From Brienomyrus brachyistius (Eukaryota; Chordata; Actinopteri; Osteoglossiformes; Mormyridae): a stretch of DNA of 64,000 bases. The notes beneath the pieces are model-generated. The model was not told where the DNA came from. It saw only the letters and a program-made list of their open reading frames with translations, and ran no database searches. A program made the translations under genes and the position numbers. Numbering within the stretch: the stretch's first letter is position 1; each line of letters starts with the position of its first letter. Shown piece by piece: positions 11,801 through 22,699 of this stretch. The stretch is from contig NC_064539.1 in assembly GCF_023856365.1 (NCBI RefSeq), positions 25,943,493 to 26,007,492 of the forward strand, read 5' to 3'.

Positions 11801-13802
11801 AACATGATCAATCACTTTCCTTTTCAGACATTTCCAGACACGGACGCATATATACAAAGGTGAGTACGAAGCTTGGGCTCCGAGCGCATGGCAGAGCCAT
11901 CTGTCTGGTGACCCAGGAGCACCGTCAGTGATAAATATCGGTGAATTAAAATGGCGCAGTCAAAACTAAATATTATCACATGCCTCTCTTACACGCTCTA
12001 CCCATGTCTTTAAAAAAGTGACACAACTAAAATCTCCCACAATAAATTTTAGGACTGCTATGGATAAAATTAGGACATTCAGAAAATCATCTCACGGCCT
12101 ACAGTTTTAGAATCATAGACCTACAATGTTCCTGGGAAGTTCATAGAAAGATCCACGAAATAAGTTTAGATGGCAGATGACTGCTTTCACATGATGGTGG
12201 CTGCAAGATCCATTTTTGCCCTCAGCTGCTCTCTGTCATTGCAGTTCCAGTTACCCATACAATGCTTTTGCAAAGTAATAAGATCCAGCAAAGATCAGAG
12301 TAATAACTACAAACGGAGTTGTCCTATTCTCAAGGTTAAGCCTGTCATTTCATTCAGCCACCTCTTTGTGTCATCGCTTCAGTTTTGGCGCAATTTGTCT
12401 CAGAATTTGCACGGGTCCGGATTAGAGCTGTCATGATTATGCAATTTAACTTGATTACTCAATTATTAAACAGTGACGATTCGAAATTTTGCATGCAGGA
12501 TGAGCGTCCAGATAACGAGTGACAGCATCATTTGTGCAGAAGCACTTCACATTAAAAGTGAATGAGAATGCAGTTGTCTGTCAGTACTGCAAAGCGGAAC
12601 TTAAATATCAGCACAGCACGACAGCAATGCAAATATATCTGAAAATAAGACGATCAGATTTGATGGACTCATCCAGTAATGAGAGGCTAGCCATAGATAC
12701 TATATGTGCCATTTAGCCTCTTGGAGTAGCCTAGCCTGTATTTCTCATCACGTTCAATTATTGTGCTTATTATAATTCCTGTATGTCAAAATAATCACTG
12801 CTAAAATGAAGATTAGCCGCATCATTTTAGGCCCACGCAATATGGTGCATAATAACCAATTAACATTAATTATTTCTTGTTAATGTATTGTGTGTTGAGT
12901 AGGGCTGAATGAAACTTGAAAAAGGTCACATTGTGATATGTAGACTGTAAGTTAAGTATATAACTTTAACTTATCTACCAACCAGTCTGTCAGATAAGTT
13001 ACTGGTGTTGACAAGAGTTCTGCCAACAGACTCAAAGCAGTGCCAACGAATCGCTTGCTTTTGCTCATTATTGACACTGTAAATACAAAATATTTCTATG
13101 CACTGGAATACGGATGTTTTTTCGTGACCAGTTCTTGTTCACATTTCTCCACTAATTTTATAGTTTGATTCCTCACAAAATCACCACACAGTCTGTGAAA
13201 CAGTCCAACAGAAGGAACGACACTCTGTCCCTCATGCCGAAGAAGAAAGACACACGCGCAGCAACCACAGAATTCCAGATGTACTCTGTCGACAATTTGA
13301 GACGCTTCTGTCCCTAAGTTAAGACGATGTTCAAAGTCAGAAAAAATGTGGACTGTCTGGCAGGGAGCTCGGTGACAGCAAAAACATGGACTGGATTGTG
13401 TGTACAACCTCTGTGGAGTGACAAGGGGAGCCTGTGCCAAGCAGTATAGGGCACAAACCAGGGCAATGTCCTGGATGGGCATTTCCGGGCAAATACACGC
13501 AGAGTCACACACGAGGTCATTTGGAGGCACAAATTTACCTAAATTTTCCTCTTGAGACCTTGGGGGTGAAGCAGAGGATACAGGGAGAACATGCAAACCC
13601 CATCCACAGAGAAAGTAACTGTTGACCCCCCCCCAAAGGTATGATGTAACTGCTGCGTGCTGATCCTCTTCACCATCCAAACTGAAAAATCACCCACTCA
13701 TCAGTCTTTTTGTCCTGGTCAGGATCACCTACAGCCCATCCCGAGCGGCACAGGGCACAAGCCTGGGGTACATCCAGGGCGGGATGCTAGACCAGCACAG
13801 GT

Positions 13803-13864
<62 letters not shown>

Positions 13865-14602
13865 GGGCAATTGTAGAAGCACAAACAACGTTTGCTGGAA
13901 AACATCCACAGAACATGGAAAGAACATGTAAACTCCTCACATATAGAAAAGTGATGGGATTCAAAACCCCATATTTGGGGTGTCAGGCAACAGCGCCACC
14001 CACTGAGCCACCATAATAATAATAACTGATCACAATAATAATAATAACTGATACTTCATTGATCACAATGGGGAAATTGTCTTTACGCCTCCCTCAACTT
14101 GCTCTTTGTAGAGTAAGCTGTCTATGAAGGGCAGCCACCTGTAGTGGCACCCAGCGAGCCGGGGGTTAAGGGCCTCGCTCAAGGAGCCACAGATGGACTG
14201 AGGCTGGATTTGAACTAGGGACCTGCTGCTTAGAGACACACAGGCTTAGCCCACTGAGCCACTCGCTAGCATAACATCCGACCTACACGTCAATACATAT
14301 TAAAAAGTGATGGAAGGTTCAATGACTATGCATTTCAATTATTCTATATCGGTTTCATCATATAAATACAACAAATAATGTTTACTTGAAATTACTGAAA
14401 AGGAAGTGATACAAGAATCAAAGATTGGCAAATAAAAGCTTTTAAGTCATGTGGATTGTACATGGGATAAAAGCAGCAAACTGTACTAAAGAAAAGTATG
14501 CAAAATATGCAAATTAATTGCAGATGCAAAAATAATTTTATTCTTTTCCTTTAGATGACAATTACATAACAGATAATGTACTGAAAAGAAATGTTTTGAG
14601 AT

Positions 14603-14646
<44 letters not shown>

Positions 14647-17600
14647 CATTATATATGAGAGATATATGAGAGAGAGAGACAGAAAAATTAGGTGCTTTCT
14701 CGTAACATGAAACTTGCACTTGCATAGACAAATGTCCAAAGGCGTCTTTTAGGGAGAGAGGACTTTTCCTCCTAGACATGGATATCCTTTGGGCGGTTAT
14801 TTTATCATGAAAATCAATGACAATAAAACCAAACTTTGTAAATCGACTGCTCAAGGTACATGAAAATTAATGAATGAACAAACATTACAGTTATATAGCG
14901 CTTTTCAAGACACCCAAAGTACTTCATAGAAGCAATGGGGGACCCAGGTAAACCACCACCACTGTGTAGCCCCCACCTGGATAATGCGACCGCAGCCATT
15001 CAGCACCAGTGCACTGACCACACAGTACCTACGGTGGTGAAGGGTTAGGAGAGAATTCACCAGTTAGGTGTAGGGGGTGATAAGGGGGCTAGATATGAAA
15101 GGGCCACAGTGGGCAATTTTAACCAGAACATCAGGGCACCACTCCTACTCTAAGGATGCCCAGGAATCATTCATGACCTCAGAGTCAGGGCCTTGACGTT
15201 ACGTCTAATCAGAAGGACAGAACCATTATTACAGCAGGGGCATCGGGATCCACACGGGCCACAGGATGGTCTCTCCCATGTTGGCTACACCAAGTGCTGG
15301 TTTGTGTTTGTCTTGGACTCTAGTGATAAGGAAATCTGTGCATCAGATGACTAATTCCAGTGTTTTAAAAAGCTAATTTTTATTGGGAGAATGAAAAACC
15401 ACATGGAAATGACACTTTGCGTGCTTTTACATTCTCCGTACATAAGCAGTGCCATTCAATCCAGATCCACTGACGCCGACACTATGATTGTCAGTGGCCC
15501 AGTAAGATATTCATTTAGACCAAACAGTAATAGAAATAAATGGTTTTCCTTTATTAACCTAAGGCATTCAATAAAACATTCCTATAAAAAAGATTTCGCA
15601 AGTCAAAATGGTGTAAAGCAAAGAAACAATTACTATTAATTTGTATGGGGAAATGCAAAGTGAAATATTAACCTTAACACATAAAACCTAAAAATAACAC
15701 TTACATACAGTAAAAGCAGGAATATGATACACAGCCGACATAAAGTTGATATACTTCATAGACATACATTTTTTTGTGTGTACATCGGAGTTTCACTTAC
15801 CAGAATCAAGACAGTCATATGTTGCTTAATGACAGGGACACATTATGAGAAATGCTTCAGTAATAAAATACAAGAATTGCAACATAATGCAAAATAATGA
15901 ATCCAAGTACAATATAGGTGGATGACAATACTAGTAAAATGCAGGTGCAGTCATGCATCACTTAATGGGGATATATGCTGAGAGATGAGTCATTGGGTGA
16001 AAATCATCAGTGTATTTACACAAAGAGATGGTATAACCTACAACACACCTAGGCTATACGGTATAGCTTAAATAACAATAAAAAGTACAGTACACTAAAT
16101 AAGCCAGTAAAACAGTTACCATTAAGTATTATGTACTGTACATAATTGTATGGGCTATTTTTTTTTATGACTGGGAGCGCAGTCAGTTTGTTTACACCAA
16201 AATGACCACAAACATGATGTAATGCATTGTGCTGTGACGTTGCAGTGGCTGCATTGTTAGGCGATAGGAATTTTTCAGCTACATTATTCTTATATGGAAC
16301 AGTCATATACGCAGTCCATCATTGACTAAAATATCATTATGCAACACATGACTGTATAACTGGCTCGCTCACAAATGTCAAACTATTTTCACCTTTCTCC
16401 TTTTGTTTTTTTTTTTTTGTAAAAGCAAAAATCCTCTTCAGATTTCTTTCAGTTAGAGAAAATAGGTGCTAATGTAGGTCGTTTGTAAAAACAAAAAGGT
16501 GTAAACGAACGTTCGCAAAGCGGGGAGGGGGGGGGGTAGCTATACTGTCACAAAGCATATACCTGCATATTGATCTACGCCATGCTCCCAATCTCAGGAG
16601 TCAGATGAAATGGCGCGAAGAAAAGAATTCAAAGAATTCTTAATGAGGAAAGAAAGTGCTGAGATGATTTAGCTAGAGATGAATGAGGTGGCAGGGTGAC
16701 AATGAGGAAGCATATCTGAAAATATGTAAAACGCAGAGTCTTGCTGAGGACGAGACAAAGCTCTTTGGGAGTGACTTGCTTCTTGAGATATTTGCATGAC
16801 AAAACAAAAACACATGACACAGGGCTGGGCCCAGGGAACGATTTTTATTTAAGATACATGGACTGAAGCAGCAGACAAAACTGGTGGATGTGAATAACTG
16901 GGAAAAAAAAACATGCAGTATGGCAAAGAGGGAAAAAAATAATTCAAGTATAAAATCTGAGGCAAAGCCACTGCAGATGTACACTTGGACCAATTTACTA
17001 CAAACGTGAGTATTTATTCAATCTATAAATAATCTACAAAACTAGTAAAAAACTACAGGATGGCAGCCTCATCTTTTCCCCAGTTAGCACACAATTTAGG
17101 CCTCTGCGTAACACTGAATTCAGATTTCCACTATCTTATACACACATATAAAAATCTGACCAAAGTCCTTTAATACCACAGCAATGTATGACCTGTGAGG
17201 AGAAAAAGAGGTGAACTCCGTATCATTGATGACATCACATACAGCACAGCAGCATATACCTTTCTTGTCCTGCGGTGTCCCAGAGTTGTAGGTGCACTTT
17301 AAAGGTCTTCCCTGTTGTTCCACAGGGGCTTGTTGCAGTATAAACCTAAAACAGATTAGCAAAACAAAAGAATTCTGAACCACTGAGGACACCATTTGTT
17401 GCTTCTAAATAAAACCAGTATAGCCAATTATGGATATATGTGACCCATCATCACAAAATGAGTCTTATGGATGCAGCTCTACCAGTGCGACTTAAGACTC
17501 ATTTCGTGGTGACGGGTCACAATTATGCATATGCAATAACAGATACAACAGACTCAAATTACATCAGATCTTGAAACTGGAGGTTCCACACTAAAGTGGT

Positions 17601-19012
17601 GCTTTTCCGAATTTTGACAATGACATCATGGATAGTGAGCAATTTATCAATCAGTATCAATATTTCTAGTATTGATCCAGTACATTAATGCAGCTAAGAG
17701 GAGCCTTTCCCAAGAAGGACAGAGCCCCAAGGTGATGGAACATCCTAGGTGGGACACCATGATCACATTACTTTATGTCATATATCAAACTGCGTAATGG
17801 GATGTGTACGCACACACTCACATTCAGTACATTTTAGCGATAGTGATGGGGCGTCACCTGCAATAAATACACGTTCCAGTAAACATTACTACTAATTTCC
17901 TTTGCCAAATTTTGTTTGTTAATACATGATATATTATAAACTGAACCAAAAATGATAGGATGTTGATAATAATTATAGTTAAATGAAACCATTTACATCT
18001 TCCAAAAAACTCTATCCAGGGTAAGTATTAAGTGATAGATGCTAACTGTTTGCTACCCCTTCTAATTGATGGGTTCAGCTGCATCCACCACTAACAGGTG
18101 TATAAAATCAAGCATACAGCCATGCTCTCCATAGACAACTGGCACTGGCAGCAGAATTATAGTCAGCTACCTTCAACATGGCACCATCATAGGATGCCGC
18201 CCTTTCAACAAGTTAGTCTGTCGAATCTGCAGACTGCTAGAGCTAGCCTGCTCGAGAGATTGCCAGGTGCTGAACACACAAGTTACACACTGCATCTGGA
18301 AGCAACGTCGGGGCGACAACTGCTTGTCAGGAGTTTCGTAAAATGAGCTTCCGTGAGCAAGAGAGGATCATCATGTGCTATGGCAAGCATCAGCTGGAGT
18401 GGGGTAAACAATGGCAATATGGGAACTCCGAAGCAGGGGAGACGTCGTAACGCTTGCTGAATGAGTGATAAAGCTCTGGGGCTCTTTTCTGCGGTAAGTT
18501 AGGTCAGTTAGTTCCAGCAAAGGCTATTCTTAATGCTACAACATACAATGACACCTTTGGTCACATGAAGCATGAACCATGGTTCAAAATAAAAACAAAA
18601 AATGGAATAAAAAAAAAAAAAATACAAAAAAAAAACCTGAAATGTAAGGACATTTGGTGGAGAAAAAAGTAAAGCTTGAGAACCATTTTAAATCAAACCT
18701 AAAAGTGTAAATGCAGACAGCTTTTGAGAATAAAAATGATTTGAAGAAGAAAATGAAACTTTGCCATTTTACAGTGACACCTTCTGGACATATAATGCAA
18801 ATGCAAATCAATACCTTTTTAGCGTGGTATTTACAAGGAGAGATTAAAGGAGTACTTACCACCCTTTTTTCCCTGAAGTCTATTCCAACTGTTGTGATGA
18901 ACTTTGGGTTAAACTTGTTGTCGGTGTATCTGTACAGGAAGGTTGTCTTACCAACACCAGAATCTCCCAGAGCTAGGAGCTTAATCAGATAATCATAGTC
19001 GCCATCAGTCAT
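8898..19012 (-). CDS. rab27b: Ras-related GTPase Rab27b, complete coding sequence in five exons
   Basis: Coding exons in transcript order: 19012-18860, 17345-17260, 10852-10749, 10252-10129, 9084-8898 (TAG at 8900-8898). Every junction has AG/GT and phases agree; the total is 654 bases, 217 residues. Motifs: P-loop GDSGVGKT at 16-23, switch I ITTVGIDF around 39-46, WDTAGQE at 73-79 with catalytic Gln78, NKAD at 133-136, ETSAATG near the end, and a C-terminal CAC for double geranylgeranylation. The N-terminus ([19 protein letters not shown]) and the EKKC-C end fit RAB27B better than RAB27A ([16 protein letters not shown], ending CGC). Rab27b directs docking of secretory granules, dense granules and exosome-bearing endosomes through Slp/Slac2/Munc13-4 effectors. 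An acceptor just 5' of the ATG (about 19031) implies at least one upstream non-coding exon, which I could not place. Introns 2 and 4 hold many repeats. Confidence 0.97.
9563..9920 (+). mobile_element. Young, complete GGAT-tailed SINE-like retroposon with 12-bp target duplication
   Basis: The element starts GGGGCGGCATGGTGGTGCAG, contains a Pol III B-box-like GGTTCGAGTCT, the conserved GTGGAGTTTGCATGTTCTCC block and GGATAGGCTCCGG, and ends in (TGGA)n. The 12 bases ATATGACAATGT occur immediately before (9551-9562) and after (9921-9932), a classic target-site duplication. Very similar copies lie at 24751, 33780 and 48836. Confidence 0.9.
10265..10400. repeat. Short fragment of an interspersed 'TATAAAGCRCTTT' repeat
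   Basis: The sequence GTTACATTTATAAAGCACTTTACAG followed by a short CA/CACC-rich part resembles the longer copy at 14865-15240. It lies in rab27b intron 3. Confidence 0.4.
11380..12420. repeat. Copy 1 of an unclassified roughly 1.2 kb repeat
   Basis: Recognised by shared blocks with 23440-24680 and 27270-27730: TTGAACCCCCAAGCTCTGTG, a poly(T) then ATACACAGGACGGATGCCAA, TATTTACAAGGGATTATCTA, TGAGTGACTTAATCTGGC, and TTCCTGGGAAGTTCATAGAAAGATCC. No inverted ends or open frame were found. It lies in rab27b intron 2. Confidence 0.5.
12422..12720 (+). pseudogene. hAT transposon remnant with a BED zinc finger
   Basis: Begins TAGAGCTGTCATGATTATGC, a typical hAT-like terminus. Within 12519-12716 the reading frame shows [22 protein letters not shown] then a histidine-bearing helix region, i.e. 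the first half of a BED-type zinc finger (CxxC at VVCQYC) as found at the N-terminus of hAT/ZBED transposases. The distal His positions are altered and the frame stops soon after, so it is a fragment. A second TAGGGCTGAATGAAACTTG motif at about 12900 may be another hAT end. Confidence 0.65.
13440..13640 (-). repeat. Diverged GGAT-type SINE-like copy
   Basis: Shows the reverse-complement of the family core (AGGGAGAACATGCAAACCCC near its end and GGGCACAAACCAGGG near its start). It is joined to non-repeat sequence and creates a spurious 194-codon minus-strand frame. Confidence 0.5.
13700..14005 (-). repeat. Diverged GGAT-type SINE-like copy interrupted by a CA microsatellite
   Basis: Reverse-complement family blocks GGCACAGGGCACAAGCCTGG and GAAAGAACATGTAAACTCC flank a pure CA tract at 13805-13860. 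The tract sits where intact copies carry a GTGTGTGAGTGTG stretch, so it probably grew from it. Confidence 0.6.
13805..13860. repeat. (CA)n microsatellite
   Basis: An uninterrupted CA tract of about 28 units inside the SINE-like copy. Confidence 0.98.
14010..14275 (-). mobile_element. tRNA-derived SINE, second family
   Basis: Read on the minus strand it starts GTGGCTCAGTGGGCTAAGCC (A-box-like), has an AGTTCAAATCC B box, the core CTTGAGCGAGGCCCTTAACC, and ends GACAATTTCCCCATTGTGATC with an AAT-rich tail. The same family lies in + orientation at 31333-31566. Confidence 0.8.
14606..14642. repeat. (GT)n microsatellite
   Basis: About 18 GT units, followed by an AGAG/TATATGAG purine-rich stretch to 14680. 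Confidence 0.97.
14865..15240. repeat. Interspersed 'TATATAGCGCTTTTC' repeat
   Basis: Contains TTATATAGCGCTTTTCAAGA, CACCCAAAGTACTTCATAG, a run of ACCACCACC, CAGCCATTCAGCACCAG and GGCCTTGACGTTACGTCTAA. I recognise this order from a widespread fish/amphibian interspersed repeat of uncertain class. It lies in rab27b intron 2. Confidence 0.55.
15812..16357. mobile_element. Tigger/pogo-type element resembling mammalian MER2
   Basis: The left terminus CAGTCATATGTTGCTTAATG and right terminus (reverse complement CAGTCATGTGTTGCATAATG) are inverted repeats with a TA after the right end. A second left-type terminus, CAGTCATGCATCACTTAATG, sits inside at 15948, followed by GATGGTATAACCTACAACAC and ACCTAGGCTATACGGTATAG. 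This internal order is that of Tigger1/MER2-type elements. It is non-autonomous and lies in rab27b intron 2. A relative lies at 29835-30620. Confidence 0.75.
17440..17520. repeat. 81-bp near-perfect palindrome (tiny foldback element)
   Basis: The left arm GTGACCCATCATCACAAAAT..GAGTCTTA is matched by a right arm whose reverse complement reads GTGACCCGTCACCACGAAAT..GAGTCTTA, with about 20 bases of loop. It lies 95 bases upstream of rab27b coding exon 2, in the preceding intron. Confidence 0.8.
18055..18560 (+). pseudogene. Decayed Tc1-like transposase fragment
   Basis: The order CTCCATAGACAACTGGCA, CAACATGGCACCATCATAGG, ATGCCGCCCTTTCAACAAG, CTGGAAGCAACGTCGGGGCG, GTCGGAGCTTC-like GTCAGGAGTTTCGTAAAATG and TTAATGCTACAACATACAATGAC is that of the commonest fish Tc1 transposon. 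Large internal deletions and stops make it non-functional. It lies in rab27b intron 1. Confidence 0.75.
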
Positions 19013-19727
19013 TGTGCTGCTTCCAGTGAACCTGCCAATATATGCAAACCTTGGTCAATCGCTTTCTCCGCCAATAAGGTAGTTTTGACATTTCATCTTC
19101 TAGAACACCAAAATGTGTTTTCTACTGCCACACCATAAAATGTCTGCAAAAATCTAAAGTAGTCAAACAGATACTGAAATCCAGATATTACTGTGTTCTT
19201 ATACTGGTTTGTCTGGAGCCATTTGTACAATACATTTCATCCCCACCTGGTTCAGATTCATTATAATTAAATTTATGAATTTGTTTCATGTTTTCAGCAT
19301 ATACAAGTCATTTACTATTGCATGCTTAGTGTTCAGACACACTGTCCCATTGGACAATATATACAGTCATGTGATAAAATCAGGGCACCCCCTTGGAAAC
19401 GTGTCTTTTTTAACATGGGTACACATATGGACATGTGATCTTCATTTTAACAATGCTGATTAATCAATCAAACATAACTAAACAAATAACACTGAAGAAA
19501 CATCTTTTACAAAAATGATTTGTAAAATGTAATAGAAATGTAATTTCTTTTGAGGAAAAAAAAATGACACCCACATATTCATTACTACTTAAAATGCCTA
19601 GAATTAGATGCAAGAGCACCACACCAGTAAAAAATGATTAGAACATCATTACTGTGTACTTTGGAGGAGCCTGACTTATTTAAAGCTCAGACATTTAGTT
19701 TGGTTTGCTTGAAGTTAGTGATTTCTC

Positions 19728-20150
19728 CATGGCGGCTTAGCGGTTAGGAATGTGCACTTGTTATTGAAAGACTGTTAGTTGGGGATTCAAACTAGCAAAA
19801 GTACCACTGAAGTACCCTGAGCAAGATACCGCCCCCCCCCCCCCAAGCACTGCTCCCTGGTGCTGAATTAGCTGCCCCCTGCCATGCCATGATGTGACAT
19901 ATGGGTTAAATGCAGAGCACACATTTCATTGTTGTGTACTGTGTGCTGTGGCAGCGTTTCCCAACCCAGTCCTCAGGGAACCCCGGACCGTCCACGTTTT
20001 TGCTCCCTCCCAGCCCCCAGCCAATCAGGAACACCGAATACCTGGTACAGGTGCGCTGGGAGCTGAGAGGAAGCAAAAACATGGACGGTCCGGGGTTCCC
20101 CCAAGGACTAGGCTGGGAGACGCTGTGCTATGGTGTAACAACTAATCACT
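19728..20150 (+). mobile_element. tRNA-derived SINE, third family, split by a MITE
   Basis: Starts ATGGCGGCTTAGCGGTTAGG, has a GGGATTCAAACTAG B-box-like segment, CCACTGAAGTACCCTGAGCAAG, a long C run, GGTGCTGAATTAGCTGCCCC and GGGTTAAATGCAGAGCACAC. The end (GGTGTAACAACTAATCAC) is found on the far side of the insertion at 19952-20125. Confidence 0.75.
19952..20125. mobile_element. 174-bp hAT-type foldback MITE
   Basis: Left end CAGCGTTTCCCAACCCAGTC and right end GACTAGGCTGGGAGACGCTG are inverted; the arms continue with GGAACCCCGGACCGTCCACG / its inverse. Flanks TGCTGTGG and TGCTATGG match at 7 of 8 bases, as expected for an 8-bp hAT target duplication. Confidence 0.85.
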
Positions 20151-21089
20151 TTCCCTTTCCCCCAAAGAGCTCTTTGTGGCTATCAGAAAGATTGTAGATG
20201 CATTAGCTACGGTTGTATTACGATTGTTGTTGTACGATTGTATTAGCAATTCCATTGTGCAGAAAATAATTCAGAAGTGGAGAACATTTAAAAACTCCCA
20301 CCAAGGCCAGCTCAACTTTTTTTTTTTTCCCCAATAAGTTGATGTCCAGGTACAGACATCGACCATCAAAAAGAGACTTTTGAGGGATATGTGCAAGGAG
20401 GAAACCCTTGATGTGAAAAAGGGGGTGTGGGGGGGGGGAGGGGGTGGCAATTGGGGCAAGATTGAAGTTTTCCCAGAGAAAACCTAGACAAAAGACAGAG
20501 ATTTCAGGAGCAAATGTGCATTGGAAAGATGAATCTAGAATGGAATTATTTGGACACAGTAACAGAGGACATATTTACTGTAAACCAGTGAGAGCATTTG
20601 TGCAAAAGAGCCTCATACTAACTGCGAAGATGGGGGTGTAAATGTCGTGGTTTGGGGCTGCTTTGCTGCAGAAGGGCCTGGTCAGCTCACCATTACAGAA
20701 TCCATATGAATTCTTCATTTTATCAGAGGATGCTGTGAGACCATCTGGCCGAAAATTGAAGCGGAGGTGGACCATGCAACATGACAGTGACCCAACACCA
20801 GTAAATCCACCAAGGAATGGCTCAAAAGAAGGAAACAGAGAGTTCTGGAATGGCCAAGTCTAAGCGCCAACTTTAATTCTATTGAGATGCTGTAAGGTGA
20901 TTTGAAACAGGCAGTGCACATAAACACAACTAAAAGAATTCTGCATTGAGGAGTGGGGAAAACTTTCTGCTAGTCAATGTCAGACACTGGTAGATGGTTA
21001 TGAGAAATGTCTCATTGAGGTTATTTCAACTAAAGTGGGAAACACTAGATATCAAGGCATACAATGTTCTTTTTTATTCATTAGGAATA

Positions 21090-22470
21090 ACAGATTAATA
21101 AACACTGAAAATGTGGTCAAATTTCACATCAACACCCCATGAAATAGATGAATGATATTTGATTTTTATATATTTTTTCCCCAGCATAACATACATCTTG
21201 CTCCATAACAACATTAACTGCCGCTGAGGAACCTAGTTCCTGACTTCCTGAGCCACTGGGTCATCTAGACCAGGAACTTAATGTGTACTTTTACAAACTA
21301 CACCGCCATGCCAAAACAATGAAGGACGAGCATATTGTTCTTTTACTGGGTGGAATCGATCGCAATCAAAATTGGACACAGCCTATGATTTATATTTAAT
21401 TTACATTTAACTAATTCTTTCGTTTTCCCCAGAATAAAAAACAGTACGTTATTCCACCAATGAGCACCGGCGATATGGGACATAAATATATAGATTTTTC
21501 CAACGAACAAATACGGATATGCAAGCAAAAACGTGTCCATTAATGCATTAAACATAATTGAAGTACAAAATAATTTTGTCTGCTAAATTTCTACTTATGA
21601 ATCTCTTTTCCCAGCACTTCTGCATAAGTTCCAAGTTGGTGGGGTGTAGTCAACCAATCAGGAAGTTTAGACACCAGAGGTTTCCTGCACCTATCATCGA
21701 GTCACAGGGTGCCCTAGAAAATATTCATGTGTAATGTTCATACTCTGATAAATTGTATGAGGGCATTCCACTATTGTCTGTAGCAAGAGATTCTTATCAG
21801 GGGACTCTTGGTTGTAGCCCAAAGGAGTTTCTCATTACACCATGCAAGTACCTTTGGAACTGCTCAAAACTGAAACTAGTGGCAGGTAAGCCTAGCACAG
21901 AGCACAATGTGCATATTACAGGAACAACAACATAAATTGGATGACAGATATTGATAAGTGAAGCAGAGGCTGAGAATAAGAGATGGCTGACATAAATCAA
22001 TGGGCGGTTGATATGTAAAAGGAATGCAAACACACTCACACACACCTGCCTATTTTGAGAGACACATTGCTGCCTTGGTTACATGTTGAGGGTCTGAGAA
22101 ACCTGTGTAAAATACAACCTAAGTCAACAAGTCAAGGAATAACACACACATTCTGGGCAAAATCACAAGCTCTGTTCAAACTTGGATTACATACATACAG
22201 TTTATCACAGTGGAATTTGGTAGGTAAATTACTGCTTTGCAGGTTACTTTTCTGTGTGCAAGATTTAACTGGACCCCAACTTAAGAAGTTGCATCACTTT
22301 AATTTATAAAGATAAAATGATCGGGTGGAACACTCTATAAAAAGCCCTGAACTGCATGATTTTGTGACTTATGTAAAGATACAATAACTTTAGCCAATGT
22401 CTGTACTTTAATGTACATATTTTGTAAGCTGTGCTCCTGGGTCTGACATGACAGTTTCACTTTCCCTCTC
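21090..22470. other. Intergenic DNA, nothing recognised
   Basis: AT-rich sequence upstream of rab27b. No exon, RNA gene or clear repeat was supported; a non-coding 5' exon of rab27b could lie here or further up to 34 kb but cannot be placed from sequence. Confidence 0.3.
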
Positions 22471-22479
22471 AGCACATTT

Positions 22480-22680
22480 GGACGCCAGCCCACTGCAGGG
22501 CACATTCAAGCTCAGGCTCTGGGCAACTTGGCGATGTCACTGACCCTGTCGGCGTGTCACTGGACGAGAAACTCACGTGATTCTCAGAGATCATGCGAAC
22601 TCCACACACAGCGAGCAAAGACCCCTAATTCTGGCGGTATGAGCCAAAACAGATACCCCCTGAGCTACCTTGTCAGAAAT
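22480..22680 (-). repeat. Diverged GGAT-type SINE-like copy
   Basis: GACGCCAGCCCACTGCAGGG, GATCATGCGAACTCCACACA and CATACCGCCAGA-type blocks follow the order of the reverse-complemented SINE, with many substitutions. Confidence 0.5.
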
Positions 22681-22699
22681 AGCTCCCCCCCCTACCCCA

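Larger units (their letters stand above)
19362..21080 (+). mobile_element. Decayed Tc1-like transposon (right end not clear)
   Basis: The left end is TACAGTCATGTGATAAAATC followed by AGGGCACCCCC, a Tc1-type terminus. Between 20480 and 21000 the + strand encodes broken transposase pieces, including a NVVVWGCFAAEGPGQL-like block near 20640 and a tail reading like a KEWLKRRK..VLEWPS motif near 20810-20860. Stops and frameshifts abound. A SINE and a MITE are nested inside. No matching right inverted repeat was found. Confidence 0.7.

Noticed and set aside
13096..13680. 194-codon minus-strand frame, one of the longest in the window
   Set aside because: Its first third is a reversed SINE-like copy and the rest has no recognisable domain or splice context; it is most likely a chance frame.
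13725..13964. Frames rich in His-Thr or Cys-Val repeats (also at 14486-14854, 34913-35146)
   Set aside because: They only read through CA/GT microsatellites. The last one does contain wdr91 exon 1, which was annotated from its splice structure.
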